From JADJPO01 sp963825645 (GTDB lineage: Bacteria; Actinomycetota; Actinomycetes; Actinomycetales; Kineosporiaceae), in the NCBI GenBank assembly GCA_963825645.1, contig CAWGTT010000007.1, positions 124,001 to 188,000 on the forward strand: a stretch of 64,000 nucleotides of DNA. Reading direction: 5' to 3'. Every line of letters begins with the position of its first letter. Position 1 is the stretch's first letter. Below the pieces are notes generated by a model. That model was not told the DNA's origin, did no database searches, and saw nothing but the letters and a program-made list of their open reading frames with translations. Shown here piece by piece: positions 24,359 to 32,956 of the stretch. The position numbers and the translations under genes were made by a program.

Positions 24359-25651
24359 TCAGGCGTCGGCCTTGCCGAGCACCACCCTGACCAGGGCCCC
24401 GCCCAGCCGGGACTGGCCCAGCTCCAGCCATCCGCCCGATGCCATGGCCGCCCGTCGGGCGATGTCCAGTCCGAGACCGCTGGAGCCCCGGCCCGAGCTG
24501 CCCCGGGAGACGATGTCGCCGGCCGGCAGGCCCGTGCCGCCGTCCTCGACGGTCAGCACGATCGCCCCGTCGGCGCGGGGCACCACCCAGACCTCGATCG
24601 GCACCCCGTCCTCGGTGTGCGCGAACACGTTGTCCAGGAGGACGTCGACCACGTCGGTCAGGTCTCCCGCGCTCACCTTGGCGAGCAATGGACGATCCGG
24701 CACCGCCGTCCGCAGCGGGCGTCCCTGCTCCTCGGCCAGGGCCGACCAGAACGCCACCCGGTCGCGGACCACCTTCGCGGCGTCGCAGGCCCCGATTGCC
24801 TCGGTCCGGCTGGTGCGTCGGGCGTCGTGGACGATCGCGTCGACCGTGCGTTCGAGCTGGGTGATGTGGCCGCGCAACCGCTCGCCGACGTCCGGGTCAG
24901 TGATCATCTCGGTGTCCAGGCGCAGGGCCGTGACGGGTGTTCGCAGCCGGTGAGACAGGTCCGCGACCGCGTTCCGCTCGGCGGCGAGCAGCCGCCCAAC
25001 CCGTTCTGCGAGCAGGTTCAGCGCCCGGGCCAGGGTGACCACCTCGGGCATGCCCTCCTCGGCCACCCGGACGTCCAGGCTGCCCTCGCGCATCGCATCC
25101 GCGGCGCGGACGACGTCCTGGATCGGCTGGCTCACCCGGCGGGCCAACCGATCGGCGGCCACCACGGACGCGCCCATCAGCAGCACCCCGAGCCCGATGA
25201 TGATCAGAGTGCTGCGCAGGACGCCGCGATGAAGGATCTCCTCGGAGACCTGGTCCCGCGCGACGTACGTTCCGAGCTCGCCGGTCAGCACCTTGTAGGT
25301 GATCATCGCGGTGTCGGTACGTCGCACGAACGACTTCTTCTGGTCGATCGCCTGGTCGACGCCCGGGTCGCCGAACACCGCACGCCCGAACATGGCGCCG
25401 GTCGGCAGGTAGAGCGTTGTGGCCGTCCCGGGGGGTTGCTCGGTGCGTTCCAGATAGGACTTCACATTGCCCTCGATCTGGGACGGTGGCGAGGCATCCG
25501 CGATCGACAGGACGGTGAGCGCCCGCTCGGCGGAGCCGGCGAGCACCTTCTCCTCGGCCAGGGTGCGCAGCAGCAGAGCCAACGGCACCAGGAAGGCGAT
25601 GACGACCGCTGATGTCGTTGCGGCGACCAGGAAGGCGAGGCGGCGGCGCAC
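24359..25651 (-). CDS. Two-component sensor histidine kinase
   Basis: 430 residues. Membrane helix about 7-28, an extracytoplasmic loop of about 115 residues, a second helix near 148-168, HAMP (RLARRVSQPIQDVVRAADAM), then HisKA with the phospho-accepting His in ADLSHRLRTPVTALRLD, and an ATPase domain (DVLLDNVFAHTEDG, VEDGGTGLP, GSSGLGLDIARR). It follows its response regulator by 11 nt. The sensed signal is unknown. Confidence 0.93.
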   Translation of the reverse strand: MRRRLAFLVAATTSAVVIAFLVPLALLLRTLAEEKVLAGSAERALTVLSIADASPPSQIEGNVKSYLERTEQPPGTATTLYLPTGAMFGRAVFGDPGVDQAIDQKKSFVRRTDTAMITYKVLTGELGTYVARDQVSEEILHRGVLRSTLIIIGLGVLLMGASVVAADRLARRVSQPIQDVVRAADAMREGSLDVRVAEEGMPEVVTLARALNLLAERVGRLLAAERNAVADLSHRLRTPVTALRLDTEMITDPDVGERLRGHITQLERTVDAIVHDARRTSRTEAIGACDAAKVVRDRVAFWSALAEEQGRPLRTAVPDRPLLAKVSAGDLTDVVDVLLDNVFAHTEDGVPIEVWVVPRADGAIVLTVEDGGTGLPAGDIVSRGSSGRGSSGLGLDIARRAAMASGGWLELGQSRLGGALVRVVLGKADA

Positions 25652-25662
25652 CGGCCCCCGCC

Positions 25663-26349
25663 TCAGTCGCTGCCGGGTGCGGCCAGCCGGACGCCGACGC
25701 CACGGGTGCTGTGCAGGTATCGCGGCTCGGCGGCCGTCTCTCCGAGCTTGCGCCGCAGCCAGGACAGGTGCACGTCGACGGTCCGGTCACCGCCGCCGTA
25801 CGGTTGGCGCCAGACCTCGGCGAGCAGCTCACGCTTGCTGACCACCTCGCCGGCGCGCTGGGCCAGGGCATAGAGCAGGTCGAACTCCTTGCGGGAGAGC
25901 TCGAGTGGTTTGCCCGACATGCTCGCCGACCGGGTGCGCGGGTCCACCACCAGGTCGCCGACGGTGAGCGGCCCTTCAGATCGCTGACCCGCGCTGCGGC
26001 GCAGCACGGCGCGGATCCGGGCCTCGAGATGATCGGCGCCGAACGGCTTGGCCACGTAGTCGTCCGCCCCGGCGTCCAGGGCTTTGACGACTTCGGCGTC
26101 GTCGTCCCGGGCAGTCACCACGATCACCGGGACGTCACTCACCGCACGCATCATGGTGAGCACCTGGGCGCCGTCCACGTCGGGCAGGCCCATGTCCAGC
26201 AGGACGACGTCGGGCCGCTCGTCGATCACCGCCTGCAGGCCGGGAAGTCCGGCCGGTTGCCAGGTCACCGCATGACCACGCTCGGTCAACGCCCGGGTGA
26301 GGGCCGATCGAATTCCCGCGTCGTCCTCGACGAGCAGAATCACAGCCAC
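25663..26349 (-). CDS. OmpR/PhoB-type response regulator
   Basis: 228 residues. Receiver domain with acidic pair EDD near residue 8, phospho-acceptor Asp in VVLLDMGLPDVDG, and Lys in VAKPFGADHLEARI. The C-terminal winged helix is typical (LELSRKEFDLLYALAQRAGEVVSKRELL, DRTVDVHLSWLRRKLG, YLHSTRGVGVRL). Its gene starts 84 nt from a divergent exported-protein gene, a possible target. Confidence 0.95.
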   Translation of the reverse strand: MAVILLVEDDAGIRSALTRALTERGHAVTWQPAGLPGLQAVIDERPDVVLLDMGLPDVDGAQVLTMMRAVSDVPVIVVTARDDDAEVVKALDAGADDYVAKPFGADHLEARIRAVLRRSAGQRSEGPLTVGDLVVDPRTRSASMSGKPLELSRKEFDLLYALAQRAGEVVSKRELLAEVWRQPYGGGDRTVDVHLSWLRRKLGETAAEPRYLHSTRGVGVRLAAPGSD

Positions 26350-26432
26350 GCGAAGGACGGTATCCCCTCGCGGCGGTTGGGTGGAAACGCACGGTTCCCG
26401 TTGACCCTGGGTGATTCACCGGGTGACCGGCC

Positions 26433-27353
26433 ATGACCGGGTCGAGGGCTCAACGTCGGCGGAGCCGGTGGGGCACCCTCGCCGCGGCCGTTGCGCTCTG
26501 GCTGGTCGCGGTGGTCTGCACCGCGGCCCTCACCGTGTGGGTGATCGGCAGGGCGGGGCAGGAGGTCACCCGTCCCTCGGCGCTGGGGCTGCTCCCCACC
26601 GAGGGCGAAGCCGTCGCTGCTCGAACGCCGGCCCGGTCGGCGGCGTCCGGCACCCCCGCAGCCGACGACGGCCCGACGGCCCGTTCCGCCTCGACGCCCG
26701 ATGGGACGCAGGGCGCATCGCCCGCGGAGCAGACCGGCGCCGGGCCTGGGGAGGCCGGCGCCGTCGTCTCGGCGCAAGCGGCCGTGGCCTCCACCGGTGT
26801 CGTCCCCTCCACTACGCCGGCCACGGCGTCGACCTCGGCCGATGCCCCTGCCGTCCGCTCGGGGTCACCACCCCGCTCGACGACCTCGACCGGTGCGGCG
26901 CTCCCGGTCAGACCCTCGACCGACCAGCCGGGGGCGGCGTCGGCGAGCCCGCGGGCTGCCGCCGTCGCGTCGTCCTCCGCCGACCGCGCTGCCGATCCCC
27001 GGGGCGTCCCGACCGCCTCCGCGGCCACCCCCCGCGCGGCGGTGGGCAGCCCGTCGCCCTCGACGCCCTCCGGGACGCAGCCGCCGGTTGCGTCCGGGGA
27101 GGCGGACCCGGCATCGGACTCCGTGCGTTCGGCCGCTGCGCGGACGGCCGGGGGCACGGTCAGCGTGACCTGCCGGGGGACGGACCTTGTGAGCTGGAGA
27201 GTCCTGCCCCGGGACGGCTGGAGCGCGGCGGACCCCGTCGCCGAACCGGGCGGGCGGCGGTTCGGCTTCCTGCGGGGCACGCGGTCGATCGGCGTGCACG
27301 TCACCTGTGCCGCTGGGACCCAGCCGTCGCTGCGGGTCGACGACAGCGGCTGA
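26433..27353 (+). CDS. Ser/Thr/Ala/Pro-rich membrane-anchored protein
   Basis: 306 residues, not recognised. An Arg-rich start (TGSRAQRRRSRWG) precedes one hydrophobic helix (about 16-40), then about 190 residues of low-complexity Ser/Thr/Ala/Pro. The end is ordered: VSVTCRGTDLVSWRVLPRDGW and GFLRGTRSIGVHVTCAA contain the only two Cys of the outer part, so a small disulfide-linked domain is plausible. Likely an extracellular stalk with a terminal domain. It is divergent from the response regulator. Confidence 0.55.
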   Translation: MTGSRAQRRRSRWGTLAAAVALWLVAVVCTAALTVWVIGRAGQEVTRPSALGLLPTEGEAVAARTPARSAASGTPAADDGPTARSASTPDGTQGASPAEQTGAGPGEAGAVVSAQAAVASTGVVPSTTPATASTSADAPAVRSGSPPRSTTSTGAALPVRPSTDQPGAASASPRAAAVASSSADRAADPRGVPTASAATPRAAVGSPSPSTPSGTQPPVASGEADPASDSVRSAAARTAGGTVSVTCRGTDLVSWRVLPRDGWSAADPVAEPGGRRFGFLRGTRSIGVHVTCAAGTQPSLRVDDSG

Positions 27354-27462
27354 CCGGAACCGGGCGGCGACAAGCCCCGGGCGGGGCTCCGGGGTGCTGC
27401 CGATTGGTCCGCAGCGTGCGCGGGTGTGACCCGCGCGACCCCGGAGGGCGATGAGAGGCCCC

Positions 27463-27468
27463 TAATCT
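27463..27468 (+). promoter_or_regulatory. -10 element of a leaderless promoter (lyase genes)
   Basis: TAATCT ends 6 nt before ATG 27475; no ribosome site lies between. Confidence 0.5.
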
Positions 27469-27474
27469 GGCGGC

Positions 27475-28560
27475 ATGCGCCCTGCCAAGGACTTCTTCAG
27501 ACCGCTCGCCGTCGGCGCCCCCACACCTATGCGGGAGATCCCGTTCCGGCCGTCCCGGATGATTCACTTCTTCGATCCCTCGAACGAGAAGATGGCGGCC
27601 AAGGTGCCGCAGATGGCCGCGCAGGTGGACGTCCTGCTCGGCAACCTCGAGGACGCCGTCAAGGCCGATAACAAGGAGGCCGCTCGTTCCGGCCTGGTCC
27701 AGATCGCCAAGAGCACCGACTTCGGGGACACCCAGCTGTGGACCCGCATCAACGCCCTCGACTCGCCGTGGGTGCTGGAGGACCTGACCACGCTGGTGCC
27801 GGAGATCGGGCACAAGCTCGATGTGGTCATGGTGCCCAAGGTCGAGGGCGCCGAGGACATCCACTACGTCGACAGGCTGCTCGCCCAGCTCGAGGCCCGG
27901 GCCGGCCTGACCCGGCCCATTCTGGTGCACGCGATCCTGGAGACCGCCCGGGGAGTGACCAACGTCGAGGAGATCTGCGGCGCCAGCCCCCGGATGCAGG
28001 GGCTGTCACTCGGCCCGGCGGACCTGGCCGCGAACCGCCGGATGAAGACCACTCGGGTCGGCGGCGGACATCCCGGCTACCTGGTCCGGGAGGACCCGCC
28101 GACGGTGAGCGGCGAGAGCGGCGCGACGGTGCCTGACTATGAGGCCGACGTGTCACGGCGCCGGGTCTTCCAGCAGGACCTGTGGCACTACACGATCGCG
28201 CGGATGGTCGACGCCTGCGCTGCCGCGGGCATCTACGCCTACTACGGTCCGTTCGGCGACATCAAGGACACGGTCGCCTGTGAGGACCAGTTCCGCAATG
28301 CCTTCCTGCTCGGTTGTGTCGGGGCCTGGAGCCTGCACCCGGTGCAGATCGACATCGCCAAGAAGGTGTTCTCCCCGGCACCTCAGGACGTCGCGCACGC
28401 ATTGCGCGTCATCGAGGCGATGGGCGACGGAACCGGCGCGGTGATGCTGGACGGCCGAATGGAGGACGACGCCTCCTGCAAGCAATGCCAGGTCATGGTC
28501 GATCTGGCCCGGGACCTGGCCGCCCGCGATCCCGAGCTGGCCGCCGCCTACGGGTTCTGA
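27475..28560 (+). CDS. HpcH/HpaI aldolase/citrate lyase family, malyl-CoA lyase-like
   Basis: 361 residues. CitE/Mcl TIM-barrel proteins cleave or form 3-hydroxyacyl-CoA such as malyl-CoA and beta-methylmalyl-CoA. Visible landmarks are FFDPSNEKM, LLGNLEDAV (the acidic Mg site), LWTRINALDSPW, VVMVPKVEGAEDI, AILETARGVTNVEEI, and SLGPADLAANRRM, plus WSLHPVQIDIAKKVF near the end. The long insert and length resemble Mcl1-type enzymes. A second CitE-like gene follows 43 nt later, as in malyl-CoA lyase/thioesterase pairs. The exact substrate is inferred. Confidence 0.75.
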   Translation: MRPAKDFFRPLAVGAPTPMREIPFRPSRMIHFFDPSNEKMAAKVPQMAAQVDVLLGNLEDAVKADNKEAARSGLVQIAKSTDFGDTQLWTRINALDSPWVLEDLTTLVPEIGHKLDVVMVPKVEGAEDIHYVDRLLAQLEARAGLTRPILVHAILETARGVTNVEEICGASPRMQGLSLGPADLAANRRMKTTRVGGGHPGYLVREDPPTVSGESGATVPDYEADVSRRRVFQQDLWHYTIARMVDACAAAGIYAYYGPFGDIKDTVACEDQFRNAFLLGCVGAWSLHPVQIDIAKKVFSPAPQDVAHALRVIEAMGDGTGAVMLDGRMEDDASCKQCQVMVDLARDLAARDPELAAAYGF

Positions 28561-28603
28561 ACCGGGTCCATCAGATCCGGGCCGAACAAGAAGGAGCCAT
28601 ACC

Positions 28604-29476
28604 GTGACCGACCCGAGCCTCACCCCGCGCCGCAGCGTGCTGTACATGCCCGGCGCCAACGAGCGGGCGCTGGAGAAGGCGAAGACGCTGGACGCCGACG
28701 CACTCATCCTCGACCTCGAGGACGCGGTCGCCCCGGACGCCAAACCGCAAGCACGGGAACGAGTCTGCGCTGCGGTCGGGTCGGGTGAGTACGGTCGCAA
28801 GGAACTGACGATCCGGGTGAACGGCCTGGACACCGCGTGGTTCGCCGACGATATCGCGGCGGCCTCGCAGGCCGGGCCGGGCGGGATCGTGGTCCCGAAG
28901 GTGTCCTCGGTGGCCGACGTGCACGCCATCGAGGCGGCGATGGAGAAGGCAGGTGCGCCTGACCACACCGGGCTGTGGGCGATGGTCGAGACCCCGGTGG
29001 CGATGCTGCACTGCGAGGAGATCGCAGCGGCCTCCGCCCGGCTGTCGGTGCTGGTGATGGGCACCAACGACCTGGCCAAAGAGCTTCGTGCCGCGCACGT
29101 TCCGGGGCGTCAACCGCTTCTCACCGGGCTGGGGCTGTGCCTGCTCGCGGCCCGAGCGACCGGAAAGGCGATCCTGGACGGCGTCTTCAACGACGTGAAG
29201 GACGCCGAGGGTTTCGCCGCCGAGTGCCGGCAGGGCGTCGAGATGGGGTTCGACGGCAAGACGCTGATCCACCCGAACCAGATCGAGCCGTGCAACACCG
29301 CGTGGGCGCCGTCCGAGGCGGCAGTGGCCGACGCCCAGGCCCTGATCGCCACGTTCGAGCAGGCGATGGCTGCCGGCCAGGGCGTCGTCGTCCACAACGG
29401 CCGGATGGTGGAGAACCTCCACGTCGAGACCGCCCGGCGGGTGCTCGCCGTCCACGAGGCGATCAGCGCGCGGTAG
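28604..29476 (+). CDS. CitE-like lyase or (3S)-malyl-CoA thioesterase
   Basis: 290 residues from GTG with AAGGAG upstream. CitE-like barrel: RSVLYMPGANERALEKA, ALILDLEDAVAPDAK, LTIRVNGLDTAWF, GIVVPKVSS, AMVETPVAMLHCEEIA, MGTNDLAKELRA, FDGKTLIHPNQIEPCN. It is shorter than the gene upstream and close in plan to Mcl2-type malyl-CoA thioesterases and to stand-alone CitE. No citrate lyase alpha or gamma subunit is nearby, which argues against true citrate lyase. Confidence 0.75.
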   Translation: MTDPSLTPRRSVLYMPGANERALEKAKTLDADALILDLEDAVAPDAKPQARERVCAAVGSGEYGRKELTIRVNGLDTAWFADDIAAASQAGPGGIVVPKVSSVADVHAIEAAMEKAGAPDHTGLWAMVETPVAMLHCEEIAAASARLSVLVMGTNDLAKELRAAHVPGRQPLLTGLGLCLLAARATGKAILDGVFNDVKDAEGFAAECRQGVEMGFDGKTLIHPNQIEPCNTAWAPSEAAVADAQALIATFEQAMAAGQGVVVHNGRMVENLHVETARRVLAVHEAISAR

Positions 29477-29507
29477 GGCGACGAACGGCTCCGGTAGCGT
29501 CGGCGGC

Positions 29508-29912
29508 GTGCCGTTCCTGGTCCTGGTCTTTGTCGGGCTGCCCGTGGTCCTCGGTCTGGGCATGTTGCTCAGCGCGCCGCGGGCACGCGGTGGGCGCTCG
29601 CCCGTGCGACAGGGCGGCGTGAGGGCGATCGGCACGGTGGTCGACAACCGCCAGGACCCGCCGGCGCCGCCGGGCTGGTACCTGCCGGTGGTCGAGTTCC
29701 GGACGGCGACCGGGCGGCAGGTGCGGGCCGTCGGCGACCAGCCGGCGCGTCGCCCCTACCGCGAGGGCCTGGCGATCGCGGTCGTCTACGACCCAGGGGA
29801 CCCGAAGCGGGTCACGGTGGGGGCCGATCGGGCCCGGTTGTTCGTCGTCGGAGGACTCGTGTCGCTGGCGATCGGCGTCGCGATGGCCGTTGTACTGCTC
29901 GTCCTGGCCTGA
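29508..29912 (+). CDS. DUF3592-type membrane protein
   Basis: 134 residues. An N-terminal helix (residues 2-21) and a C-terminal helix (about 110-132) flank a soluble beta-rich middle: GTVVDNRQDPP, YLPVVEFRTATGRQVRAVG, and VVYDPGDPKRVTVG. This is the DUF3592 pattern; function is unknown. GTG start, with TAGCGT ending 7 nt upstream (leaderless-type). Confidence 0.65.
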   Translation: MPFLVLVFVGLPVVLGLGMLLSAPRARGGRSPVRQGGVRAIGTVVDNRQDPPAPPGWYLPVVEFRTATGRQVRAVGDQPARRPYREGLAIAVVYDPGDPKRVTVGADRARLFVVGGLVSLAIGVAMAVVLLVLA

Positions 29913-29958
29913 GCCCGCCGCACATCTGTCGACCCTGCCCGGTATGGGCGGTCGAGCC

Positions 29959-30327
29959 TCACGCCGACGGGTCCGGGGACTCCAGGTGCGCCGTGACGGC
30001 GCTGGCGCGAAACCGCGACACGGCGCGCTGGCAGTCGGAGCGGCGCACGAACACGCCGGCCGAGACCGCACGGATGGTGCCATCCTCCAGTAGCACCCAG
30101 CGCCAGCCCCGCCCGTCCCCGATGACCTCGATGCGTCCGTCCGCCGCCAGGCGAGCCATGGTGGAGGCGTCGCGACGGGCCCGGACGGCATCGGGGCACG
30201 GCTCGGGACTTCGGGCGATGGCGCGGTTGTTCGCCCCGAGAAGCCGCCAGAACCACCCCTGGTCGCGGCGGAGGTACTGGAAGCGTGCGGGCACCGGCCC
30301 ACCCTCGCCCGCGCGCTGCAGAAGCAT
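29959..30327 (-). CDS. Small protein with a DUF1508-like (YegP) motif
   Basis: 122 residues. The N-terminal part RFQYLRRDQGWFWRLLGANNRAIARSPE resembles the beta-hairpin unit of YegP/DUF1508 proteins, and a second weaker unit may be WRWVLLEDGTIRAVSAGVF. No signal or membrane segment. Assignment is tentative. Confidence 0.45.
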   Translation of the reverse strand: MLLQRAGEGGPVPARFQYLRRDQGWFWRLLGANNRAIARSPEPCPDAVRARRDASTMARLAADGRIEVIGDGRGWRWVLLEDGTIRAVSAGVFVRRSDCQRAVSRFRASAVTAHLESPDPSA

Positions 30328-30391
30328 GTGAGGTCGACCTGTCCGCCGGGTGAACGGATCGTGAGCAGGTCCCCGACGCCAGTGCGGTGGG

Positions 30392-31156
30392 TCAGGTGTG
30401 ACCGCCGAGCCGTCGGGTGAGCTCTGCGGCGGCGGCCCGGACGGCGCGCACCAACGCGTCGTCCTCGCTCGGCCCCAGCCGCGGCTCGACCGCGAAGGTC
30501 ACCGCGACCGCGGCGATCGGGTGGCCGGTGTGGTCGCGCACGGCGTCCGCGATGGAGGCGAAGCCGGGGGTCACCTCGCCGTCCTCGCTGGCATGGCCGT
30601 CACGGCGGGCCTGGGCCAGAACGGCGCGCAGCTCGCTGAGGGACCGTGGCCCGGTCCCGGTGCGGGTGGTGAACGACGCCGCGTCCGGGTAGAGCGCCCG
30701 GACCTGGGGCGCGGGCAGATGCGCCAGGATCGCCCGCCCGCTGGCGGTCAGGTGCGCCGGCAGCCGGACCCCGACGTCGGTGACCAGCCCCGGGCGGCCG
30801 CGGGCGCGCTGCTCGACCACGTAGAACACCTCGTTGCCGTGCAGCACGACCAGGTGACCACTCTGTCGCACCCGGGTGACCACCGTGGCGAGCACCGGGC
30901 GGGCCAGCCGAGCCAGTGGTGCCTGGCGGGAGTAGGCGGAGCCGAGCTCGACCGCGCCCGGGCCGAGCCCGTACCGGCGCTCCTCGGGCAGATGGACGAC
31001 GAGGGCGTGGTCGGCGAGCGCCTGCAGCAGCTGGTAGGTGGTCGATCGGGGCAGGTCGAGGTCCCGTGCGATCGCCGCCGCCGGAATCGGTCCGGCCTGC
31101 CCGGCCAGGTACTGCAGGACGGCGATCGCCTGCCGGGCCGCAGGGGCCAACACCAT
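30392..31156 (-). CDS. IclR family regulator, probable hut regulator
   Basis: 254 residues from ATG 31156. N-terminal winged helix (ARQAIAVLQYLAGQAGPIPAAAIARDLDLPRSTTYQLLQAL) and C-terminal IclR effector domain (RPGLVTDVGVRLPAHLTASGRAILAHLP, and DGEVTPGFASIADAVRDHTGHPIAAVAV). It is divergent from hutH, 102 nt apart, which points to control of histidine use; urocanate or a related compound as ligand is only a guess. Longer upstream open frame runs antisense through hutH and is rejected. Confidence 0.88.
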   Translation of the reverse strand: MVLAPAARQAIAVLQYLAGQAGPIPAAAIARDLDLPRSTTYQLLQALADHALVVHLPEERRYGLGPGAVELGSAYSRQAPLARLARPVLATVVTRVRQSGHLVVLHGNEVFYVVEQRARGRPGLVTDVGVRLPAHLTASGRAILAHLPAPQVRALYPDAASFTTRTGTGPRSLSELRAVLAQARRDGHASEDGEVTPGFASIADAVRDHTGHPIAAVAVTFAVEPRLGPSEDDALVRAVRAAAAELTRRLGGHT

Positions 31157-31258
31157 CCCTCGATGGTGCCACCGCCCCCTCCTACCGTCTGAGATACCAG
31201 ATGACTTCCGCCGTTCTGGGGGTGCCTCGCGCCCTCGCGACGTGGTGCCCTTGGAGAC

Positions 31259-32800
31259 ATGACGACGATCGAGGTCGGGCCGGGCCGGCTCAGTGCCGAG
31301 GCGGTGGTGGCCGTGGCCCGGTACGGGGCGCGGCTGACGCTGTCCGACGAGGCCCTGGACGCCGTTGCGGCCTCCCGGGCGGTGGTCGAGAAGCTCGCCG
31401 CATCGGACCGGCCGGTGTACGGGCTCTCCACCGGGTTCGGTGCCCTGGCTACCCGGCACATCCCCGCCGACGACCGGGAACGGTTGCAGCGCAGCCTGGT
31501 TCGCTCCCACGCGGCCGGCGCCGGCGCTGAGGTCGAGGTCGAGGTGGTCCGCGCACTGATGCTGCTGAGGCTGCGCACCCTTGCCACCGGACGCACCGGC
31601 GTTCGACCCGAGACCGCGCTCACCTATGCCGCGATGCTCAACGCCGGGATCGCCCCGATCGTCCATGAGTTCGGCTCGCTGGGCTGCTCCGGTGACCTCG
31701 CACCACTGGCGGCCGTCGCCCTGGCCGCCTGCGGTGAGGGTGAGGTGCTGGACGGCGCCGGCACCCGCCGTCCGGCCGTCGACGCCCTGCGCGAGGCCGG
31801 GATCGCCCCGCTCACCTTGGGTGCCAAGGAGGGCCTGGCGCTGATCAACGGCACCGACGGCATGCTCGGCATGCTGGTGCTGGCCCTGGCCGACCTGGGG
31901 TCCCTGCTCACCGTTGCCGATGTCGCCGCCGCGACGAGCATCGAGGCTCTGCTCGGCACCGACCGGGCGTTCGCGTCCGACCTGATGGCGCTGCGCCCGC
32001 ACCCGGGACAGGCGGCCAGTGCGGCGAACCTGCGCTCGCTCCTCGACGGTTCGCCGATCATGGACAGTCACCGCACTCCCGACTGCACCCGAGTGCAGGA
32101 CGCGTACTCGCTACGGTGCTCGCCCCAGGTGCACGGGGCCGCCAGGGACACCATGGCCCATGCCACAGTCGTCGCCGACCGCGAGCTGTCAGCCGCCATC
32201 GACAACCCGGTCCTCACCACGGACGGCCGGGTGGAGAGCAACGGCAACTTCCACGGCGCCCCGGTGGGGTACGTGCTCGACTTCCTCGCCATCGCCACGG
32301 CGGATGTCGCCGGTATCAGCGAGCGGCGTACCGACCGGTTCCTCGACGCCTCCCGGAGCAACGGCCTGCCGCCGTTCCTCGCCGACGACCCGGGCGTGGA
32401 CTCCGGGCTGATGATCGCGCAGTACACCGCGGCGGGTCTGGTCAGCGAGGCCAAGCGGCTCGCCGTCCCGTCCAGTGTCGACTCGATCCCCTCCTCAGCG
32501 ATGCAGGAGGACCACGTGTCGATGGGCTGGCACGCCGCCCGCGCGCTGCGCCGCTCGCTCGACGCCCTCGCCACCGTCCTGGCGATCGAGCTGGTCTGCG
32601 GCGCGCGGGCCCTGGACCTGCGCGCCCCGCTGCAGCCGGCCCCGGCGACGGCCGCCGTCCGGGACCTGTTGCGCGCCGGCGGCGTCGATGGTCCCGGTCC
32701 TGACCGGCACCTCGCTCCGGAGATCGCCGCCGCCACCGACCTGGTCCGCTCCGGCGCCGTGCGGGGAGCCGCCGAGTCCGTGACCGGCCCCCTGAGCTGA
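31259..32800 (+). CDS. hutH: Histidine ammonia-lyase
   Basis: 513 residues. Converts L-histidine to urocanate and ammonia. The N-terminal YGLSTGFGALA and the cofactor loop GSLGCSGDLAPLAAVAL are clear. The MIO electrophile forms here from Cys-Ser-Gly rather than Ala-Ser-Gly, a variant known from Streptomyces enzymes. Further landmarks: KEGLALINGT, QDAYSLRCSPQVHG, ESNGNFHG, and SSAMQEDHVSMG. First gene of the hut operon, divergent from the IclR regulator. Its stop lies inside a long inverted repeat. Confidence 0.97.
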   Translation: MTTIEVGPGRLSAEAVVAVARYGARLTLSDEALDAVAASRAVVEKLAASDRPVYGLSTGFGALATRHIPADDRERLQRSLVRSHAAGAGAEVEVEVVRALMLLRLRTLATGRTGVRPETALTYAAMLNAGIAPIVHEFGSLGCSGDLAPLAAVALAACGEGEVLDGAGTRRPAVDALREAGIAPLTLGAKEGLALINGTDGMLGMLVLALADLGSLLTVADVAAATSIEALLGTDRAFASDLMALRPHPGQAASAANLRSLLDGSPIMDSHRTPDCTRVQDAYSLRCSPQVHGAARDTMAHATVVADRELSAAIDNPVLTTDGRVESNGNFHGAPVGYVLDFLAIATADVAGISERRTDRFLDASRSNGLPPFLADDPGVDSGLMIAQYTAAGLVSEAKRLAVPSSVDSIPSSAMQEDHVSMGWHAARALRRSLDALATVLAIELVCGARALDLRAPLQPAPATAAVRDLLRAGGVDGPGPDRHLAPEIAAATDLVRSGAVRGAAESVTGPLS

Positions 32801-32889
32801 TGGGCCCAACGTCACGCCGTGCCCCTCCCCAGTGGGCACAACGTCACGTTGTGCCCGCTAGACGGGCACGGCGTGACGTTGTGCCCATC
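32799..32889. repeat. Compound hairpin repeat, copy 2
   Basis: Outer arms 32799-32824 and 32864-32889 pair over 26 nt with one mismatch. Between them 32834-32843 and 32847-32856 form a second 10-bp hairpin. 32851-32886 is identical to 20171-20206. It begins in the hutH stop codon and sits inside the operon between hutH and hutU, where it could cause partial termination or stabilise upstream mRNA. Confidence 0.7.
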
Positions 32890-32956
32890 GGGGGTGGGCG
32901 TAACTCCCCGCGAAGACGTCCGAATCGTCACCCACAGTCACCTGAGGAGGCTCCCG

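Noticed and set aside
28604..29476. Citrate lyase beta subunit proper
   Set aside because: No alpha, gamma or ligase genes are nearby, and the partner is a malyl-CoA lyase-like gene.
31185..31215. IclR operator in the hutH promoter
   Set aside because: Short CCAGA/TCTGG and TCTG/CAGA half-sites are present, but no single convincing palindrome.
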